Below, piece after piece: positions 39,977 through 42,171 of a stretch of 42,171 nucleotides of DNA. The DNA comes from Thermoflexia bacterium (GTDB lineage: Bacteria > Chloroflexota > Anaerolineae > B4-G1 > DUEL01), in assembly GCA_011192125.1 (NCBI GenBank), contig DUEL01000013.1, forward strand, positions 4,335 through 46,505, written 5' to 3'. Below the pieces are notes generated by a model. That model did not search any database. It was given only the letters and a program-made list of their open reading frames with translations, and was not told the origin of the DNA. The stretch's first letter is position 1, and every line of letters begins with the position of its first letter. Made by a program: the position numbers and the translations under genes.

Positions 39977-40879
39977 CTACCTACCGCTGTCCAATCTCCG
40001 CGTTGGCTCTGGAACGATTGCGTCGCTGCTGGCGATCAGCGGTCGGAAGTCTGCCTGGCGATGCGACGTAGCCCAGCGGCGATATGCCCAGACGATGGTG
40101 CCGATCAGAGCCAGCCCGGTCAGGGTGGTTACCGGACCCAGCCACGCGGGTCCCTCCAATTCTGTGAAGAAGAAAGGTTGGTGATTCAAGGTGCCGTGCA
40201 GGAGGCCGCAGAGAACCACGTTGCGTGTCGTATCGTACAACAGACCGAAGAGGAGCGCAACAGGAACGACGCTCACTGCGCTCACGATTGCCTGGGAGGG
40301 GGGCATCCCCTGGACCCAAAGCCGCTGGGGGATGTGCCACAGGCCGAAGAGCAGGCTGGCCCCAAGGATACCTACTCCTTTGCGCCAGCGACTTTGCCTC
40401 GGGTCCAGCAGGGAGACTATCTTGTTCTGCAGGTAAGCACGGGCCCCTAATTCCTCCGCTGGTCCAACGAAGAGCCACTGCTCCACCGCCGTGGCGATCC
40501 ACACCAACCCTGACGTCTCACCAGCCAGCGCGGGGGACAGGCTACCCGACGTCAACCATCCCAGAAGGGCCGCCAGCCCGTTCAATCCCATGTAGATGGT
40601 GACAACGGGCAACAGACCAGGGACGATGTGGGCTCGCGAGAGGCCGACGTCTGCCGGAGAGAGGCCCTCCCACCGCAGAATGCCCCAACTGAGGGCGTAG
40701 ATGGCGCTGGCACCCAGTATCGTCGCTCCGATGCCGTGCCACGGACTCGGCTTGGGAAACAGATGAAAGACTAGGCCGAAGAGACCGATGGGTAGCAGAG
40801 CCATGACGAGGATGAACGTCACCATCGGCCACACACTCCTGCGAAATTGGATTGCTTCCGTGTCTCGGCTCATCATCAT
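39977..40879 (-). CDS. CPBP family intramembrane metalloprotease-like protein
   Basis: A 300-residue membrane protein with about eight hydrophobic segments. The CPBP (Abi/CAAX protease) motifs are in order: E142-E143-x-x-x-R147 (AEELGARAYL), F-x-x-x-H182 (FGLWHIP) and H228 with N232 (LLHGTLNH). Such proteins cleave within membranes or protect against bacteriocin-like peptides; no partner is obvious. Three ATG codons in a row begin the gene. GGGAG lies close to the first, so the second or third may be used. It appears to head the minus-strand accessory cluster. Confidence 0.85.
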   Translation of the reverse strand: MMMSRDTEAIQFRRSVWPMVTFILVMALLPIGLFGLVFHLFPKPSPWHGIGATILGASAIYALSWGILRWEGLSPADVGLSRAHIVPGLLPVVTIYMGLNGLAALLGWLTSGSLSPALAGETSGLVWIATAVEQWLFVGPAEELGARAYLQNKIVSLLDPRQSRWRKGVGILGASLLFGLWHIPQRLWVQGMPPSQAIVSAVSVVPVALLFGLLYDTTRNVVLCGLLHGTLNHQPFFFTELEGPAWLGPVTTLTGLALIGTIVWAYRRWATSHRQADFRPLIASSDAIVPEPTRRLDSGR

Positions 40880-40995
40880 GCTCTCCCTGTGTGTGTCTCA
40901 GACCTTTCGGACCACTATCCCCATCGGCAAGCGCGCTACCTTGCGCCCCACCACAACCGCGTCGCCGGACAGCCGTCACATTCCCGGCCGATTCC

Positions 40996-41004
40996 AGTAT
41001 ACCA
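40996..41004 (-). promoter_or_regulatory. Possible extended -10 promoter for the accessory cluster
   Basis: The minus strand reads TGGTATACT, an extended -10 element, about 117 bases before the CPBP start. No good -35 is visible. It is the only promoter-like signal I found for this orientation in 40880-41142. Confidence 0.3.
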
Positions 41005-41097
41005 GATCGAGGGGCATCCCGCATCCGTGAGACCCCGACCCGGTCGATGGGGTAGGGCTGTGGATTTCCACAGTTCGCAGCGCGCCGCGAATGGGAA

Positions 41098-41126
41098 TTG
41101 GCGCTTGTACGCTGCTGGGCTATAAT
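41098..41126 (+). promoter_or_regulatory. Promoter of the response regulator gene
   Basis: A perfect TATAAT (41121-41126) has a weak -35, TTGGCG (41098-41103), 17 bases upstream. The leader would be only about 10 bases and would hold the GGAGGT ribosome site directly before GTG 41143. Confidence 0.6.
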
Positions 41127-41142
41127 ACAGCGGGGAGGTCCG

Positions 41143-41808
41143 GTGAGCGCGTTGGATAGCGGGAAGGTCATCAACGTGTTGCTGGCGGAGGACCACGCCG
41201 TGGTACGGGAGGCGACAGCGGAGGTGGTGGACCACCAGCCGGACATGCGCGTGGTGGGGCAGGCGGGGACCGGGGAGGAAGCGGTAGCGCTGGCAAAGGC
41301 CCTCCGGCCTGATGTGGTGGTGATGGATATCGCTATGCCCCGTCTCAACGGGCTGGAGGCTACCCGCCGGATCACCGCCGAATGTCCGGGTTGTCGGGTG
41401 TTGGTGCTCACCGCGCGCGAGGAGGAGCGGTACGTCGTCCAGTTACTCCAGGCGGGGGCGATGGGGTACCTACCCAAGACGGTGGGGCTGGACGAACTGC
41501 TGGAGGCGATCCGGGCCGTGGCGCAGGGGGAGTCGGTCCTGCCCCCGGCGGTGGCCGCTGTGGTGGTCCGTCATCTAGCCGGTGAGGAACTGACTGGGGA
41601 GGAGCCGCGCCCCCTGACGGACCGGGAACTGGAGGTGCTGCGGCTGGCGGCGGAGGGGCTCACCAACTACGACATCGCTCAGCGGCTGTACATCAGCGTG
41701 CGTACCGTCGAGGCTCACCTGACCCACATCTACAACAAACTGGGCGTCTCCTCCCGCACCGAGGCGGTGGTCCACGCGATGCGGCGGGGGTGGATCCGGC
41801 CGGAGTAA
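41143..41808 (+). CDS. NarL/FixJ-type response regulator
   Basis: A 221-residue two-domain regulator. The receiver domain (about 8-125) has LLAEDHAVVRE (acidic pocket), the phosphorylated D62 in VVVMDIAMPRLNG, the Thr of VLVLTARE and the Lys of MGYLPKTV. The C-terminal LuxR-type helix-turn-helix (about 158-215) has LTDRELEVLRLAAEGLTNYDIAQRLYISVRTVEAHLTHIYNKLGV. It is activated by an unlinked sensor kinase; none is in the window. The GTG at 41143 is chosen because a GGAGGT site lies directly upstream and the promoter -10 at 41121 excludes an earlier start. It stands alone between convergent and divergent minus-strand genes. Confidence 0.93.
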   Translation: MSALDSGKVINVLLAEDHAVVREATAEVVDHQPDMRVVGQAGTGEEAVALAKALRPDVVVMDIAMPRLNGLEATRRITAECPGCRVLVLTAREEERYVVQLLQAGAMGYLPKTVGLDELLEAIRAVAQGESVLPPAVAAVVVRHLAGEELTGEEPRPLTDRELEVLRLAAEGLTNYDIAQRLYISVRTVEAHLTHIYNKLGVSSRTEAVVHAMRRGWIRPE

Positions 41809-41826
41809 GCCGCCTGGCAAGGACGA

Positions 41827-42171
41827 TTAGGGACCGCTTAGCCCTTCCTGTCGGGCGACCGCCTCAGCGGCGGCGCGGATCCGCTCCGTGCTCTCCAGTT
41901 CCAGGGGAGCCCCTCGCCCCCGATTGAAGACCCGGTTCTGGGCGGCATGGAGACCGCTGAGGGGGATGTAGAATACTATAGAGGGGCCGAAGCGATACCG
42001 GCTGTGGATGCGGACCGGCTCGGCGTACCCGGGGAAAAAGACCTTCAGCGGCTGGGTCCACACATCTCGCTGATACTCGTAGAGCATATTCCCCCAGGTA
42101 GCCACCGGCGGCTGTACGCCAAAGCCGAGGAAGTGGTAGCCCGCCCACCGGCCGTCGGCGGGGCCTCGGTC
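41827..42171 (-). CDS. C-terminal part of an unidentified protein, with a DppC-like motif
   Basis: The minus-strand frame is open from the window end to a stop at 41827, giving 114 residues of a protein whose start lies outside. Residues 14-28 (FLGFGVQPPVATWGN) and the following spacing to VFFPG resemble the C-terminal part of DppC-type ABC permeases. The sequence then lacks the expected final membrane helix and the NLLGDGLRD-like ending; it continues as polar HSRYRFGPSIVFYIPLSG and a charged helix. It could be a decayed permease or an unrelated protein with a chance match. I do not assign a function. It converges with the response regulator gene. Confidence 0.4.
   Translation of the reverse strand, partial: DRGPADGRWAGYHFLGFGVQPPVATWGNMLYEYQRDVWTQPLKVFFPGYAEPVRIHSRYRFGPSIVFYIPLSGLHAAQNRVFNRGRGAPLELESTERIRAAAEAVARQEGLSGP

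Noticed and set aside
40542..41477. Minus-strand frame of 311 codons covering the CPBP start region and the response regulator.
   Set aside because: It is out of frame with CPBP and antisense to the clear response regulator, and its translation has no domain.

Overview
The window is about 42 kb of GC-rich, gene-dense bacterial DNA. It suggests a Chloroflexota (Anaerolineae/Thermoflexia-like) bacterium. The reasons are a monoderm-style FakA/DegV fatty-acid kinase operon, a MinCDE system, a Tat-type lipoprotein binding protein with a Thr/Ala/Pro-rich linker, many GTG starts, and hairpin repeats whose translation reads GTEDTE-like. The phylum is an inference from gene style, not from a marker-gene comparison.

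Positions 1-9969 are core functions. On the minus strand runs asp23-like > fakA > degV > degV/fakB > recG (recG leaves the window on the left). rpmB (+) converges on rpe (-), with a shared hairpin between them. rpe and minC diverge, and minC-minD-minE-rodA-DUF362 follow on the plus strand.

Positions 10052-33778 are the striking part: a catabolic island of about 24 kb built around corrinoid-dependent methyl transfer. It has one GntR/FCD regulator (start corrected to 30770) between two divergent near-consensus sigma-70 promoters that share a candidate operator. To the left, on the minus strand and apparently one long unit, lie regulator, aminotransferase, pterin-type methyltransferase, corrinoid protein, MttB-family protein 3, a peptide-type ABC importer (lipoprotein, DppB-like, DppC-like, fused double ATPase), a CBS-ACT protein, a zinc alcohol dehydrogenase, a methylaspartate ammonia-lyase homologue, MttB-family protein 2, a tungsten aldehyde ferredoxin oxidoreductase homologue, MttB-family protein 1 and a MmgE/PrpD protein. 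To the right lie MttB-family protein 4 and a Cys/Met-metabolism PLP enzyme. All four MttB homologues lack an in-frame amber codon, so they belong to the non-pyrrolysine branch that includes glycine betaine methyltransferase. My reading is a system that imports a methylated amine or amino-acid-like compound, strips methyl groups to a corrinoid protein and then tetrahydrofolate, and processes the remaining skeleton by amine removal, C-N lysis and aldehyde oxidation. The substrate is unknown. No corrinoid reductive activase (RamA type) is in the window.

Five copies of a hairpin repeat sit between genes of the island and bracket MttB2 and the pterin methyltransferase. Two of them supply the C-terminal residues of neighbouring proteins.

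Positions 33757-40879 hold a minus-strand accessory cluster: radical SAM protein, VOC protein, a GNAT remnant, a GNAT/DJ-1 fusion, two MFS transporters, a cupin, a GNAT and a CPBP protease-like membrane protein. A NarL-type response regulator (+) and the C-terminal part of an unidentified protein (-) close the window. No tRNA, rRNA, CRISPR array or transposase was seen, and no stretch longer than 300 bases lacks a gene.
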